Assembly (NCBI GenBank): GCA_035606355.1 | Contig: DATNFO010000061.1 | Span: 186,001-250,000, forward strand | Source of the DNA: Sulfopaludibacter sp035606355 | Lineage (GTDB): Bacteria; Acidobacteriota; Terriglobia; Bryobacterales; Bryobacteraceae | Length of the DNA: 64,000 nt | Direction: 5' to 3' | Shown here: one piece after another, positions 25,992 to 35,291 of the stretch | Position numbering within the stretch: the first letter of the stretch is position 1 | Layout of the letters: each line of letters begins with the position of its first letter | Notes under the pieces: model-generated | Told to the model about the DNA's origin: nothing | Databases searched by the model: none | Seen by the model: the letters and a program-made list of their open reading frames with translations, nothing else | Position numbers and translations under genes: made by a program

Positions 25992-26462
25992 ATGGCCAGG
26001 TTTTGTTTATTGGTGTTCATTCTCGGCCTCTTCCCGGCGGCCGCGGATAGCGGGACCGCCACGGACCTGCTGCCTTTACAGAACCAAGTTCGCAAGAAGG
26101 TGGGAGTTCCACCGCTCGAATGGAGCGATAAGCTCGCCGTGGTGGCTCAGAACTGGGCCAACACGCTCATGCAGCGCAAAGAGTTTCAGCATCAGAAGAA
26201 GAACCGGTATGGCGAAAACCTGTTCGAGATCTTCGGGGCGCCCGCGACTCCCGCGCAGGTGACGGCCAAGTGGGCCGATGAGGCCGCGCACTTCAATTAC
26301 AAGAGCAACAAGTGCACCGGTGGCGCGTGCGGCCATTACACGCAGATGGTCTGGCGCGACACGAAACGGCTGGGGTGCGCCGTAGCGAGAGCGCCGGGCC
26401 GCGAAATCTGGGTCTGCGAATACGATCCTCCCGGCAATTACATCGGCCAGCGTCCCTACTGA
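25992..26462 (+). CDS. Secreted CAP (SCP/PR-1-like) domain protein
   Basis: This 156-residue protein has a signal peptide (FCLLVFILGLFPAAADS) and one CAP domain. Key segments are LQNQVRKKVGVPPLEW, NRYGENLFE, the CAP motif GHYTQMVWRDT near 115-125, and CEYDPPGNY at the end. CAP proteins act outside the cell; bacterial ones are poorly characterised, with roles in adhesion or hydrolysis proposed. Four Cys in the second half could form disulfides. It stands alone behind the repeat cluster. Confidence 0.9.
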   Translation: MARFCLLVFILGLFPAAADSGTATDLLPLQNQVRKKVGVPPLEWSDKLAVVAQNWANTLMQRKEFQHQKKNRYGENLFEIFGAPATPAQVTAKWADEAAHFNYKSNKCTGGACGHYTQMVWRDTKRLGCAVARAPGREIWVCEYDPPGNYIGQRPY

Positions 26463-26504
26463 TCACGATGTGGTTCGGAATTTCCGCATGATATTCTGAA
26501 CAGC

Positions 26505-27464
26505 ATGAGAATCGGCGTATTCACACCGCTGCTGGCGCAATTGTCTCTCGAAGAGACCCTCAAGAAGCTGAAAAGCAACAACGTCGATACCGTTGAGTTG
26601 GGCACGGGCAACTACCCCGGCGACGCACACTGCAAACTCTCCATGCTGGAGAACAGGCAGGAGTTGAAGGATTTCAAGGCCAAGCTGGACGACCAGGGTT
26701 TCACGATCAGCGCGCTGAGCTGCCACGGCAATCCGCTGCACCCGGATCGCGACCACGCGAAGCACGATTCCGAGGTCAGCCGCAAGACGATCCGCCTCGC
26801 CGAAAAGCTCGGAGTGCCGGTAGTGGTCGATTTCAGCGGCTGTCCGGGCGATTCACCGAATGCCAAGTGGCCGAACTGGGTGACCTGCCCGTGGCCGCCG
26901 GATTATCTCGAAATCCTGAAATGGCAGTGGGACAAGGTGGTGGAGCCCTACTGGACCAAGCAGGCGAAGTTCGCCGAAGACCACGGCGTGAAGGTCGCTA
27001 TCGAAATGCATCCCGGCTTTGTGGTGTACAGCCCGGAGACCATGCTGAGGCTGCGCGCGATCGCGGGGAAGGCGATCGGGTGCAATTACGACCCCAGCCA
27101 CATGTTCTGGCAAAGCATCGATCCCATTGCCGCCATTCGCGTGCTCGGCGACGCCATCTTCCACGTACATGCCAAGGATACGCAGATCTACGAGCGCAAC
27201 CTGCCGCTCACCGGCGTGCTGGACACCAAGAGCTATACCGATGAACGCAACCGCGCCTGGATCTTCCGCACCTGCGGCTACGGACACGGGGAAGAGTGGT
27301 GGCGCGAATTCGCATCCACGCTCAGGATGTACGGGTATGACTACGTGCTCTCGATCGAGCACGAGGATAGTCTGCTCTCGCCGGAAGAAGGCCTCAGGCG
27401 GGCATCGGCGTTCCTCAACGGAGTGGTGATGAAGGAACCGCCCGCCGCCGCGTGGTGGGTGTAA
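26505..27464 (+). CDS. Sugar phosphate isomerase/epimerase-like TIM barrel
   Basis: This 319-residue protein has the xylose-isomerase-like AP-endonuclease 2 fold. It shows LKSNNVDTVELGTGNYPG, SALSCHGNPLHPD, VKVAIEMHPGFVVY (metal-ligand Glu), CNYDPSHMFWQ (Asp/His), FHVHAKDTQIY (His) and VLSIEHEDSLLSPEEGL (Glu). These Glu-Asp-His-Glu positions form the usual divalent metal site. No signal peptide is seen. The substrate is unknown, probably a keto- or aldo-sugar. It ends next to a bidirectional terminator. Confidence 0.88.
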   Translation: MRIGVFTPLLAQLSLEETLKKLKSNNVDTVELGTGNYPGDAHCKLSMLENRQELKDFKAKLDDQGFTISALSCHGNPLHPDRDHAKHDSEVSRKTIRLAEKLGVPVVVDFSGCPGDSPNAKWPNWVTCPWPPDYLEILKWQWDKVVEPYWTKQAKFAEDHGVKVAIEMHPGFVVYSPETMLRLRAIAGKAIGCNYDPSHMFWQSIDPIAAIRVLGDAIFHVHAKDTQIYERNLPLTGVLDTKSYTDERNRAWIFRTCGYGHGEEWWREFASTLRMYGYDYVLSIEHEDSLLSPEEGLRRASAFLNGVVMKEPPAAAWWV

Positions 27465-27470
27465 AAACAA

Positions 27471-27505
27471 AACCGCGCGGGTGAGACTGGCTCCCCCGCG
27501 CGGTT
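27471..27505. terminator. Bidirectional hairpin terminator
   Basis: A perfect 11-bp G+C-rich stem (arms 27471-27481 and 27495-27505) lies between two convergent genes. The A-rich left flank gives a good U-run for the minus-strand cold-shock gene; the plus-strand side has a weaker TTCTT tail. Confidence 0.8.
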
Positions 27506-27520
27506 CTTAAAACAGGTGGT

Positions 27521-27937
27521 TTACGCTTCCTGAGGCGCGATGCGAATGCTGCTCGCCGCCATCTTGCCGGTGCGATCCATGCCGAGTTCGTAGAGCACGC
27601 GAGTCCCCGGCCGCAGGTCCGTGGCCAGACCTTCGGCCAGCCGCGAAACGTGGAAGAAGATGTCGCGGCCGCCATCGTCGGGGCGCAGGAATCCGAAGCC
27701 TTTCGCTTCGAAGTAGGTGACCACGCTTCCGGGCTGTTCGCCGGAAGGCGCTTCGCCGGATGCATCCCCGGCTTCGGCGGCGGCCTGAGCGGGCCGGCTG
27801 GTCTTATCGCCGACGCCCTGTTTAATGAGGGCCAGGTCGGCTTCCGTCCAATCCGGAGCGGCTTCCGTGGAGGGAATCTTGAGGTCCGGGTTACGCTTCA
27901 GGGCCTCTTCAAATAGACGTTTTTGACGTGCGTTCAA
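27521..27937 (-). CDS. Cold-shock-domain protein with N-terminal extension
   Basis: This 138-residue protein has a helical charged N-terminal part (1-35), an Ala/Gly-rich linker, and a C-terminal cold-shock domain (about 69-134). The RNA-binding motifs are intact: KGFGFL (79-84) and DIFFHV (92-97). Ordinary Csp proteins are ~70 residues and stand alone; the added region may confer protein contacts. It probably binds single-stranded RNA or DNA. It lies 24 bases behind the small UvrD-tail-like gene on the same strand, so they form a likely operon. Confidence 0.88.
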   Translation of the reverse strand: MNARQKRLFEEALKRNPDLKIPSTEAAPDWTEADLALIKQGVGDKTSRPAQAAAEAGDASGEAPSGEQPGSVVTYFEAKGFGFLRPDDGGRDIFFHVSRLAEGLATDLRPGTRVLYELGMDRTGKMAASSIRIAPQEA

Positions 27938-27961
27938 GCGATATCCTCAGGTGTGCGCTGC

Positions 27962-28192
27962 CTATGCGGTAGCCGGAGCAACTGCTTTCTTTCTGCGGGT
28001 GCCCTTCTTTTCGGCGGGAGGCTGCCGGTCGCTCTTCTTCAAACTGCCCATCACCATCTGGGTGACGAACTTCTTTTCGCCATGATCGTCGAATTTGATC
28101 ACGATGCGCTCTTCGCTGCTGGACATAACCGTGCCCAGACCGAACTTCAAATGTTCGACTTGAGCGCCTTGGGAATACATATTGGAAGCCAT
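27962..28192 (-). CDS. Small UvrD/PcrA C-terminal-domain-like protein, 76 aa
   Basis: This 76-residue protein resembles the tudor-like tail found at the end of UvrD/PcrA helicases: VEHLKFGLGTVMS, then RIVIKFDDHGEKKFVTQMVMGSL, followed by a Lys/Arg-rich tail (EKKGTRRKKA). In PcrA that tail contacts RNA polymerase. Here it stands alone, upstream of a cold-shock-domain gene, suggesting a small nucleic acid or RNA polymerase-associated factor. The domain call is from motif memory. Confidence 0.72.
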   Translation of the reverse strand: MASNMYSQGAQVEHLKFGLGTVMSSSEERIVIKFDDHGEKKFVTQMVMGSLKKSDRQPPAEKKGTRRKKAVAPATA

Positions 28193-28375
28193 AGATTTCT
28201 AAGCTTTACTCCTCGGTTTGATTGCTGGGGGAGCCGAAATGGGGCGAATTGGGAATGGAATGAACGGGCAGCAGTACCACAATGTAAAGTCTAGTGATCA
28301 TCTTAGCAAATCTAGGGCCAAGTTGTCGAGTGCGCCCGAAGGCGGCCGTCTGTGGATGGCCTGAATCGCCTGCGC

Positions 28376-28975
28376 CTAATCCGGATTGAACTCGAACAAA
28401 TCCGTGTTCGTCCGGACCACCACGCGGCCGCCGGTCAGCGGCTTGCCGTCCGTCCCGAAGAAGACCGCGCCGTCCGTCGATTCGCCCGGCTTCAGCTTGG
28501 TCTGGACGAGAGCCAGGGCACTCGCCGCAGCCGCCGCTTTCAGCTTGGTTCCGAACGCCGCCAGCGCAGCTTCCCGCCGCTCTTCGTACCCGTTCGTCGA
28601 TTTAAAGTGCGGGTTGCCGTAAACACCGGCCTCGTACGTGGTTACGAGCTTCACGACATCGGACCCCGTGCCGTGTTTCATGAGCATTGCGATCACGGTT
28701 TGTGCCGGTGTTGCCGGCAGGACGACCGCTTCAGAGCGCTGATAGGAGAAATCTTCCGGTCGAATGGTATACGGCGCGGCGGAGCCGTTCGAAATCGCAG
28801 CCTGCAGAATCGTATAATCGTGCAGACGACCCGGCAGGTGAGTGAAAATCACCGTCACCCCGGACTTCGTAAGTGCCTGGTACTTCAATCCGTTGGATTG
28901 ATATCCGATCGCCTGCGCGGATGCCGTGTGCACGAAAAGGACGGTCGCGCACACCGCCCCCGGAAGCCGGATCAT
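28376..28975 (-). CDS. Exported hypothetical protein, 199 aa
   Basis: The product starts with a signal peptide (PGAVCATVLFVHTASAQ) and continues as a mainly beta protein (GVTVIFTHLPGRLHDYTIL, PYTIRPEDFSYQ, LKPGESTDGAVFFGTDGKPL). The layout (an Ig-like beta region with a late G-E-S-x-x-G-x-V-x-F motif) resembles other exported Acidobacteriota proteins of unknown role. It diverges from pckA across only 42 bases, so the promoters overlap. Confidence 0.7.
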   Translation of the reverse strand: MIRLPGAVCATVLFVHTASAQAIGYQSNGLKYQALTKSGVTVIFTHLPGRLHDYTILQAAISNGSAAPYTIRPEDFSYQRSEAVVLPATPAQTVIAMLMKHGTGSDVVKLVTTYEAGVYGNPHFKSTNGYEERREAALAAFGTKLKAAAAASALALVQTKLKPGESTDGAVFFGTDGKPLTGGRVVVRTNTDLFEFNPD

Positions 28976-29017
28976 GAGACTATATTACGATAGAGGACCC
29001 AGAGAGCACGCCAAATC

Positions 29018-30628
29018 ATGTTGACTGAGCCAAAAGAACAAACCTGGACCCCGTCGCCCAGGAAGGGACTGGAACTGCACGGGCTGAGAAATCTCAATGC
29101 TACTTACTGGAATCTCGGGGCGCCGTCCCTGGTCGAACACGCGATCCAGCGCCAGGAAGGCCACCTGGCCGACAACGGCGCCATTGTTGTGCGCACGGGC
29201 CAGTACACCGGCCGATCGCCGAAAGACAAATTCATAGTTCGCGACGAAGCTACCGACGCCAACATTCAATGGGGGCCCGTCAACCAGCCCATGTCCGAAG
29301 CGCAGTTCGACCGGATCTATGAGCGCATGGTGAGCTTCTGGCAAGGCCAGGACGTATTTGTGCAGGACCTTTTCGTGGGCGCTGACCCCGAATATTCGCT
29401 GCCGGTTCGCGTGGTGACACAGGTTGCCTGGCACAGCCTCTTCGGGCGCCAGCTTTTCATCCGTCCCACCGCGGACAACCCGGCGCGCGACCCGCAATTC
29501 ACCATTCTGTTCGCGCCCGAATTTCCCACGATCCCGGCGGAGGACGGCACCAACTCGGAAACCGGAATCCTGCTGAGCTTCAAGCGGCGGATGGTGCTGA
29601 TCTGCGGCACCAGCTACGCGGGTGAAATGAAGAAATCGGCCTTCACGCTGATGAATTACCTGCTGCCGGAGCGCGGCGTCTTTCCGATGCATTGCTCGGC
29701 CAACGTGGGCGCCGCGGGAGATGTCGCGCTCTTCTTCGGCCTCTCCGGCACCGGCAAAACGACACTTTCCGCCGATCCGCGCCGCAGGCTGATCGGCGAC
29801 GACGAGCACGGCTGGAGCGATAGCGGAGTTTTCAATTTCGAAGGCGGCTGCTACGCCAAATGCATCCGGCTCTCGCGCGAGAATGAGCCGCAGATCTGGA
29901 ACGCGATTCAGTTCGGCACCGTGCTGGAAAATGTGGCGATGGACGCGGTCAGCCGCGCGGTGGACTACAACTCCGATGAGATCACCGAAAACACACGGGC
30001 CGCGTATCCGCTGGACTACATCGCGAACGCTGTCATGCCGAGTGTCGGCGGCCATCCCTCAAACGTCATTTTCCTGACCGCCGATGCTTTCGGCGTGCTG
30101 CCGCCGATCAGCCGCCTTTCGCCGGAACAGGCGATGTACCACTTCCTGAGCGGTTACACGGCCAAGCTCGCCGGCACGGAGCGCGGGCTCGGCAAAGAGC
30201 CGCAAGCCACTTTCAGCGCCTGCTTCGGATCGCCATTCCTGCCCCGGCCGCCGGCTGTCTACGCTTCGCTGCTCGGCGAAAAGCTACGCCGCCACCAGGC
30301 CGCGTGCTGGCTGGTCAACACCGGCTGGGTGGGCGGACCCTATGGCGTCGGCAATCGTATGAAGCTGGCTTACACGCGCGCCATGCTGGATGCCGCGCTC
30401 TCCGGCGCGTTGAAAGACGTGCCCACCACTCCGCATTCCGTCTTCGGAGTGCATGTTCCGACTTCGTGCCCGGGCGTGCCCACCGAGTTTTTGGATGCGC
30501 GCGGCATGTGGCCCGACAAATCCGCCTACGATAAGGCGGCCCGCGACCTCGCCGCCCGCTTCAATAAGAACTTCGAGAAGTTCAGCGGCGTCAGTCCTGA
30601 GATCGCCGCGGCGGCGCCCGCGGTCTAA
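29018..30628 (+). CDS. pckA: Phosphoenolpyruvate carboxykinase (ATP)
   Basis: This 536-residue enzyme converts oxaloacetate and ATP to PEP, CO2 and ADP, the entry step of gluconeogenesis. The family signatures are present: substrate loop RTGQYTGRSPKDKF (Arg65 region), the P-loop GLSGTGKTTL (241-250), the metal site GDDEHGWSD (260-268), and GGCYAKCIRLS. Length is normal for the ATP-dependent type. It is followed by an exported lactonase-like gene only nine bases away, so the two may be cotranscribed. Confidence 0.97.
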   Translation: MLTEPKEQTWTPSPRKGLELHGLRNLNATYWNLGAPSLVEHAIQRQEGHLADNGAIVVRTGQYTGRSPKDKFIVRDEATDANIQWGPVNQPMSEAQFDRIYERMVSFWQGQDVFVQDLFVGADPEYSLPVRVVTQVAWHSLFGRQLFIRPTADNPARDPQFTILFAPEFPTIPAEDGTNSETGILLSFKRRMVLICGTSYAGEMKKSAFTLMNYLLPERGVFPMHCSANVGAAGDVALFFGLSGTGKTTLSADPRRRLIGDDEHGWSDSGVFNFEGGCYAKCIRLSRENEPQIWNAIQFGTVLENVAMDAVSRAVDYNSDEITENTRAAYPLDYIANAVMPSVGGHPSNVIFLTADAFGVLPPISRLSPEQAMYHFLSGYTAKLAGTERGLGKEPQATFSACFGSPFLPRPPAVYASLLGEKLRRHQAACWLVNTGWVGGPYGVGNRMKLAYTRAMLDAALSGALKDVPTTPHSVFGVHVPTSCPGVPTEFLDARGMWPDKSAYDKAARDLAARFNKNFEKFSGVSPEIAAAAPAV

Positions 30629-30637
30629 TCCGGAGCC

Positions 30638-31738
30638 ATGAAAAAACTCTCGCTCATCGCGGCGCTGCTTTGCGGCGCCATGCAACTCGCCGCCGCCCAG
30701 TATCTTGTCTACGCCGGCACGTATACGAACGCCGGAAGCAAAGGCATCTACGCCTGGCGCTTCAATTCGGATAACGGAAAGGTGACGCCGATTGGCGTCG
30801 CCGCCGAAACGGCGAGCCCCAGTTTCCTGGTGGAGGACGCATCGCGCAGCCACATCTACGCGGTGAACGAAAACCAGGCCGGGAGCGTCAGCGCGTTTTC
30901 CATCGACCGGAAAAGCGGTAAGCTCACCTTGCTCAATACGGTGTCGACGAAGGGCGCCGGACCGTGCCACCTCGCGCTCGACCGCACCGGCCGCTGGTTG
31001 GCCGTCGCGAATTACGATAGCGGCAATTTTGCCGTGATCCCCGTGCAGAAGGATGGCCGGCTGGGTGAAGCGTCGGCGTTCGTGCAGCACAAGGGCTCCA
31101 GTGTAAACAAAGAGCGCCAAGCCGGACCGCACGCCCACTGCGCGCTTTTCTCGCCGGAAAACAAGTACCTGCTGATTGCCGACCTGGGCCTGGACAAAAT
31201 TATGATCTACAAGTTCGACGCGGGGAAGGGAAGCGTCGAAGCCGCCGACCCCGCGTTCGCAACCGTGAAGCCCGGTTCGGGAGTCCGCCACCTCATCTTC
31301 AACGCGAAGGGCAATGTGCTCTACGCGCTCACCGAAATGGGCAGCACCGTGACGGCGTTCCATTACCCCAGTTTCGAGGAGTTCCAAACCGTCTCCATGC
31401 TCCCTGACAATTACAACGGAAGCAGCACCGGAGCCGAGCTTGCGATCAACCCGGCAGGAACGTTTCTGTATGCATCGAACCGCGGCGCGGACAGCATCGC
31501 CGAATTCGCCATTGACGGCAGCACCTTCAAGTTGAGTCCAGTGGATCGCTTCCCGACGATGGGAAAAACACCGCGGCATTTCGCGATCGATCCCACGGGC
31601 GGCTATCTCTTCGCCGCCAATCAGAATTCTAACGATATCGTGGTGTTTAAGGTTCACCCGAGGACCGGGCAGCTCACGCCGACCGGAACGGTGCTCAAGG
31701 AAGCCGCCAATCCCGTCTGTGTTCTGTTCGTGAAGTAG
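30638..31738 (+). CDS. Exported lactonase-like seven-bladed propeller (YbhE/Pgl type)
   Basis: This 366-residue protein has a signal peptide (LSLIAALLCGAMQLAAAQ) followed by the 6-phosphogluconolactonase-like beta-propeller: YAGTYTNAGSKGIYAWRF, GPCHLALDRTGRWLAVANY, AGPHAHCALFSPENKYLL, GVRHLIFNAKGNVLYALTE, TPRHFAIDPTGGYLFAANQ. The repeated (P/G)xHxxxxxxG pattern is typical. Being exported, it is unlikely to serve the cytoplasmic pentose phosphate path and more likely acts on an external lactone. It ends in an 8-bp stem shared with the convergent S9 gene. Confidence 0.88.
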   Translation: MKKLSLIAALLCGAMQLAAAQYLVYAGTYTNAGSKGIYAWRFNSDNGKVTPIGVAAETASPSFLVEDASRSHIYAVNENQAGSVSAFSIDRKSGKLTLLNTVSTKGAGPCHLALDRTGRWLAVANYDSGNFAVIPVQKDGRLGEASAFVQHKGSSVNKERQAGPHAHCALFSPENKYLLIADLGLDKIMIYKFDAGKGSVEAADPAFATVKPGSGVRHLIFNAKGNVLYALTEMGSTVTAFHYPSFEEFQTVSMLPDNYNGSSTGAELAINPAGTFLYASNRGADSIAEFAIDGSTFKLSPVDRFPTMGKTPRHFAIDPTGGYLFAANQNSNDIVVFKVHPRTGQLTPTGTVLKEAANPVCVLFVK

Positions 31739-31753
31739 CGTTCAGGCCGGCCG

Positions 31754-33760
31754 CTACTTGAGCTTCTCTCCCAGAAACGCCGCGGTGGCCTGGTAGGTCT
31801 TCAGCCAGGTGCTCCACATCCAGAAATCGTGGCTCTCGTCCGGAATGATCAGCTCGCGCATATCCACGCCGCGTTTGCGCAGCGCATCGGCCAGCATCAC
31901 CGTCTGATTGAACTGCACATCGGGATCGTCATCGCCCGCGATGAGCAGCACCGGCGACCGCCACCCGTTCACGAAGTTCATGGGCGAGCTCTCGAACGCC
32001 AGTTTGTAATCCGGCTCGCCCGGCGGAATCCCCAGCTCCTTCGCCCAATCGTGCACGCCGTGGAAATCGACGCCGGCCTTGAACACATCGGACCCGCGAG
32101 CCAGCGCCAACGCCGTCAGATATCCGCCGTACGACCCGCCCCATGCGCCGATCCGCGCCCCATCCACGTCCGCGCGCGACCGCAGGTAGGCGCCCGCGCC
32201 CTGCACATCGTTATATTCGCTGCCGCCCGCCGGTCCGTATTTTAGCGCCTCGCGAAAATCCAGCCCGTAGCCGATCCCGCTGCGATAGTTCACGCTCAGC
32301 ACCACGTACCCGCTGTTCGCCAGAAACTGATTCATCGCATACGCGTTCGAGTAGTAATACATGTAGTGCCACCCGAGCAGCATCTGGCGGCGCGACCCGC
32401 CGTGAAAGAAGACCATCGCCGGCGATCGCGCGCCGCTGCGTCCGGGCGGCAAAAATAGTTGTCCGTGGATCTGCATGCCGTCCGCGCTCGCAAAGACCAC
32501 CTGCTGCGGCGCCACCATGTGGGCCAGCGGAAACTCACCGGCTGCAAACAGATCGCGACCCACAACGGGATGCAGCGGACGGCGGGCGTCCGACGCCAGC
32601 CACGCCACTGTGCCATCGCTCAAGGGAGCCGGCGATACCTCGATTCCTTCTCCCTTTGTGACCGCCGCCGGAGTGCCGCCGCCTACTCCCACGCGCCACA
32701 AATGCCGCCGGTCCACATCTCCCTGATTCGAACTGAATACCACTTCGCGGTCCCCGGGCATGGGCGCAACATGCTCCACCTCGAACGCTCCCGGCGTGAG
32801 CGGAATTGCCGCGCCGCCCGTCACCGCAACGGAATATAGATGCGTCCACCCGTCGCCTTCCCACGGAAATACGATCCGGTCGCCCGCGGCCCATAGCAAC
32901 TGGTCCCGTGCGGAGACGCCGCGAAAAACACTGCCCGGACCCGGTTTCGCGCGCCACATTTCGCGTCCAACACCCGTTTCGACGAGGGCGACGCGAATGC
33001 TCCAGGGCTCGCCGGCGCGCTCCGGCTTGCGAATGGGGCGCAACCCATCGCTCGGCATGCGCAGAAATGCCACTCGCCGGCTGTCGGGCGACCAAACGGG
33101 CGAAGAATCGTAGTCCGTGCTTGGGTCGAGATACGTTAGCGCTCCGGACGCGACCTCGAACACGCCGATCAGCGAATGATCGCCGCGGCCGATCTCGAAC
33201 GCGATGCGTGCGCCATCGGGCGACCAGCGCGGATGCGACACCCCACCGCGGAGCTTCAATGCTTGCGCTGCTGCCTCGCCGGCCGTGCGCCGCGCCAGCC
33301 ACAACTGCCCGTGCGAAACGAACGCGACACGGTCGCCATGGGGCGAGATTTCCGGCTCGCCGCCCGCGCCTAGCTTTATCGGAGCCCCGCCTGCCGCCGG
33401 CACGCTCCACACGTCCTGCTCGGTTCCGAACTGCTTGTGCGACGGATTCGCGCTGCCGCCGCGACCCTCGCTGCCGAGCGAGTAGACGACGGCCGAAGCG
33501 TCCGGCGACCAGCGCAGCTCCGATATTTCCTGCCCATCGTCGGGATACTCAACGAGCGTGCGCGGTTCCTGTCCCGGCGCGGCCGCCATGATGCTGCGAT
33601 GCCCTCGCAGATTGGAAACCCATGCCACCTTGCCGCCGCTGGGAGCAGCGGTCAGGTCAGTGGGAAAGGGCGCACTCAACACCTGGTCAAGCGTGAAAGG
33701 AGGACGCTGCTGCGCGCTTGCAGCCAGTGCGCCGAGCGCGAGCGCCAATGGAATCCGCAT
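31754..33760 (-). CDS. Secreted S9-family prolyl oligopeptidase-like peptidase
   Basis: This 668-residue protein has a signal peptide (IPLALALGALAASAQQ), a TolB/WD40-type beta-propeller (about 30-390; VAWVSNLRGHRS, WSPDSRRVAFLR), and an alpha/beta-hydrolase domain. The nucleophile is Ser543 in GGSYGGYLTA; the acid is in AGDDDPDV and the His in DESHDFW, so the triad is complete. Such exported enzymes cleave peptides of restricted size, often after proline. The S9 and M28 genes follow each other on the same strand (24 bases apart), suggesting a joint peptide-degrading unit. Confidence 0.94.
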   Translation of the reverse strand: MRIPLALALGALAASAQQRPPFTLDQVLSAPFPTDLTAAPSGGKVAWVSNLRGHRSIMAAAPGQEPRTLVEYPDDGQEISELRWSPDASAVVYSLGSEGRGGSANPSHKQFGTEQDVWSVPAAGGAPIKLGAGGEPEISPHGDRVAFVSHGQLWLARRTAGEAAAQALKLRGGVSHPRWSPDGARIAFEIGRGDHSLIGVFEVASGALTYLDPSTDYDSSPVWSPDSRRVAFLRMPSDGLRPIRKPERAGEPWSIRVALVETGVGREMWRAKPGPGSVFRGVSARDQLLWAAGDRIVFPWEGDGWTHLYSVAVTGGAAIPLTPGAFEVEHVAPMPGDREVVFSSNQGDVDRRHLWRVGVGGGTPAAVTKGEGIEVSPAPLSDGTVAWLASDARRPLHPVVGRDLFAAGEFPLAHMVAPQQVVFASADGMQIHGQLFLPPGRSGARSPAMVFFHGGSRRQMLLGWHYMYYYSNAYAMNQFLANSGYVVLSVNYRSGIGYGLDFREALKYGPAGGSEYNDVQGAGAYLRSRADVDGARIGAWGGSYGGYLTALALARGSDVFKAGVDFHGVHDWAKELGIPPGEPDYKLAFESSPMNFVNGWRSPVLLIAGDDDPDVQFNQTVMLADALRKRGVDMRELIIPDESHDFWMWSTWLKTYQATAAFLGEKLK

Positions 33761-33784
33761 ACCTCAAGCGTACCGTGCCGCCGC

Positions 33785-35227
33785 TTACTGGATGGTTTCG
33801 ATCACCGCTTTGCGGCGCGCCGGATAGACGTACGGCGCTACCACGCTCTCGGTTCCGTCAGCGCCGATGGCCTTCACGCCGAAGCGTACATCGTCGATAG
33901 AAACGTCTTTGAGCAAATACTCAGTCACTTTGCCGACAAAGAATTCCTGCTCCCAATACGGAGCCGTCGTCGCGCGAATCATGATCGAATAGCCCGTGAT
34001 TTTGCTCTCGTCGCCGGCCGGCCTCCACCGCAGTTGCGCGTCATACCCGCTGCGCCCGCGCGAGAGCATCGGCAGCGGAACGCGCGGCGGCGCTGCCGGA
34101 GCGTTCGCCGGTTGAGCCGCGGCAGTGCCCTGTGGCGCTCTCGGCAAACTCGTCACCACCGGAGCTTTCGGACTCATCGCGAGGCTCGCCGCTATCGCTG
34201 CATTGATCTTCGTCACGCGCGCCGTATAGGGAATCGACATGTTCTCCAGTGTGTCCGTGTCGTGATGTTGGTTCGCGTAGATTTCGTTCGGGGTCGATAT
34301 GCGTATCGCGGCGTAGCCCTCCTGCTGGAAGGGCGCGTGATCGCCGCCGCGGCCAAGGCGGTCCTGCATGAACACCAGGTTCACTTTCATATCCGGCAAA
34401 TAGCGTTCGCCCATCAGCTTGGCGTAGCGCGCCAGCGATTGCGAGGGCGAATCTTCCTGCTCGTCGCTGTAAATCGCCACGGAATCGTTGCTCATACGGC
34501 CGTTACCGCTTTTGTCCGTGCCGATGATGTCGTTGTTCAGCACGGCTTCGATCACCTGTTTGTCGGCGGCCATTTTCGCCGCTTCCAGTGTGCTTCCCAC
34601 CAGTCCCTCTTCCTCGCCCGCGAAGGTGATGAAGATGAGTGTCTTATCGAATTCGAACTGGCTCATGACGCGCGCCAGTTCCATGGTTGCCGCGGTGCCG
34701 CTGCCGTCGTCGCACGCTCCCGGTGCCGGAAGGTCGATGAGCTTTGACCAATCCGTCTGCGTCGGCGGAATTGTGCCGGTGTTCCCATCGGTGGCGTTTT
34801 GCGGCCGCGGCGCGCCCAGGTTCAGCGAGTCGTAGTGCCCGCCGATAATGATCGCGGTCTCCGGCATCGTCTTCCCCGGCAATACAGCGACCACATTGTA
34901 CAGGTCAGTATCGCGCACGATGCGCTGCCCCTGTTTCTTCACGTGCCACTTGTCATAGCGCACCTGCAGCCGCGGACTGTAGCTCTTCATTTCATTAAAG
35001 ATCCACTGGCGCGCGGCGCCGATGCCGTGATTGGGGTCGTCCTGCGGCGAGAGCAGATGGCGCGTGCCGAAACTCACCAGCTTTTCGATGGTGGCGCGCA
35101 GGCGGGCTTCACTCACCTGATCGACAACTTTCTTGATCTGTGGATTGACGGCATGTTCCTGAGCCGCGGCGGTAAAGGTCAGGGCCGAGGCAAGTAAGAT
35201 GGCAGACAGTTTTTGCATGGAATTCAT
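33785..35227 (-). CDS. Secreted M28-family zinc aminopeptidase with C-terminal beta domain
   Basis: This 480-residue protein has a signal peptide (LSAILLASALTFTAAAQ), then an M28 catalytic domain. Zinc ligands and catalytic residues are visible: His131 (GGHYDS), the bridging Asp173 (ACDDGSG), Glu205-Glu206 (AGEEEG), Asp233 (NNDIIG) and His321/322 (NQHHDTD). About 370-480 is a fibronectin-like beta region. It releases amino acids from peptide N-termini outside the cytoplasm. ATG 35227 or 35218 can start it; neither has a clear ribosome site. Confidence 0.93.
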   Translation of the reverse strand: MNSMQKLSAILLASALTFTAAAQEHAVNPQIKKVVDQVSEARLRATIEKLVSFGTRHLLSPQDDPNHGIGAARQWIFNEMKSYSPRLQVRYDKWHVKKQGQRIVRDTDLYNVVAVLPGKTMPETAIIIGGHYDSLNLGAPRPQNATDGNTGTIPPTQTDWSKLIDLPAPGACDDGSGTAATMELARVMSQFEFDKTLIFITFAGEEEGLVGSTLEAAKMAADKQVIEAVLNNDIIGTDKSGNGRMSNDSVAIYSDEQEDSPSQSLARYAKLMGERYLPDMKVNLVFMQDRLGRGGDHAPFQQEGYAAIRISTPNEIYANQHHDTDTLENMSIPYTARVTKINAAIAASLAMSPKAPVVTSLPRAPQGTAAAQPANAPAAPPRVPLPMLSRGRSGYDAQLRWRPAGDESKITGYSIMIRATTAPYWEQEFFVGKVTEYLLKDVSIDDVRFGVKAIGADGTESVVAPYVYPARRKAVIETIQ

Positions 35228-35291
35228 TAGGCAATATACCGTATCGCCGCCTCTGAATTCCTGTGCGAAGGACTCACACGCTGAAAAAGAG

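Noticed and set aside
23939..26095. Open frame of 718 codons on the minus strand under the TPR gene
   Set aside because: Antisense to clear TPR units and running through the repeat cluster; no family pattern.
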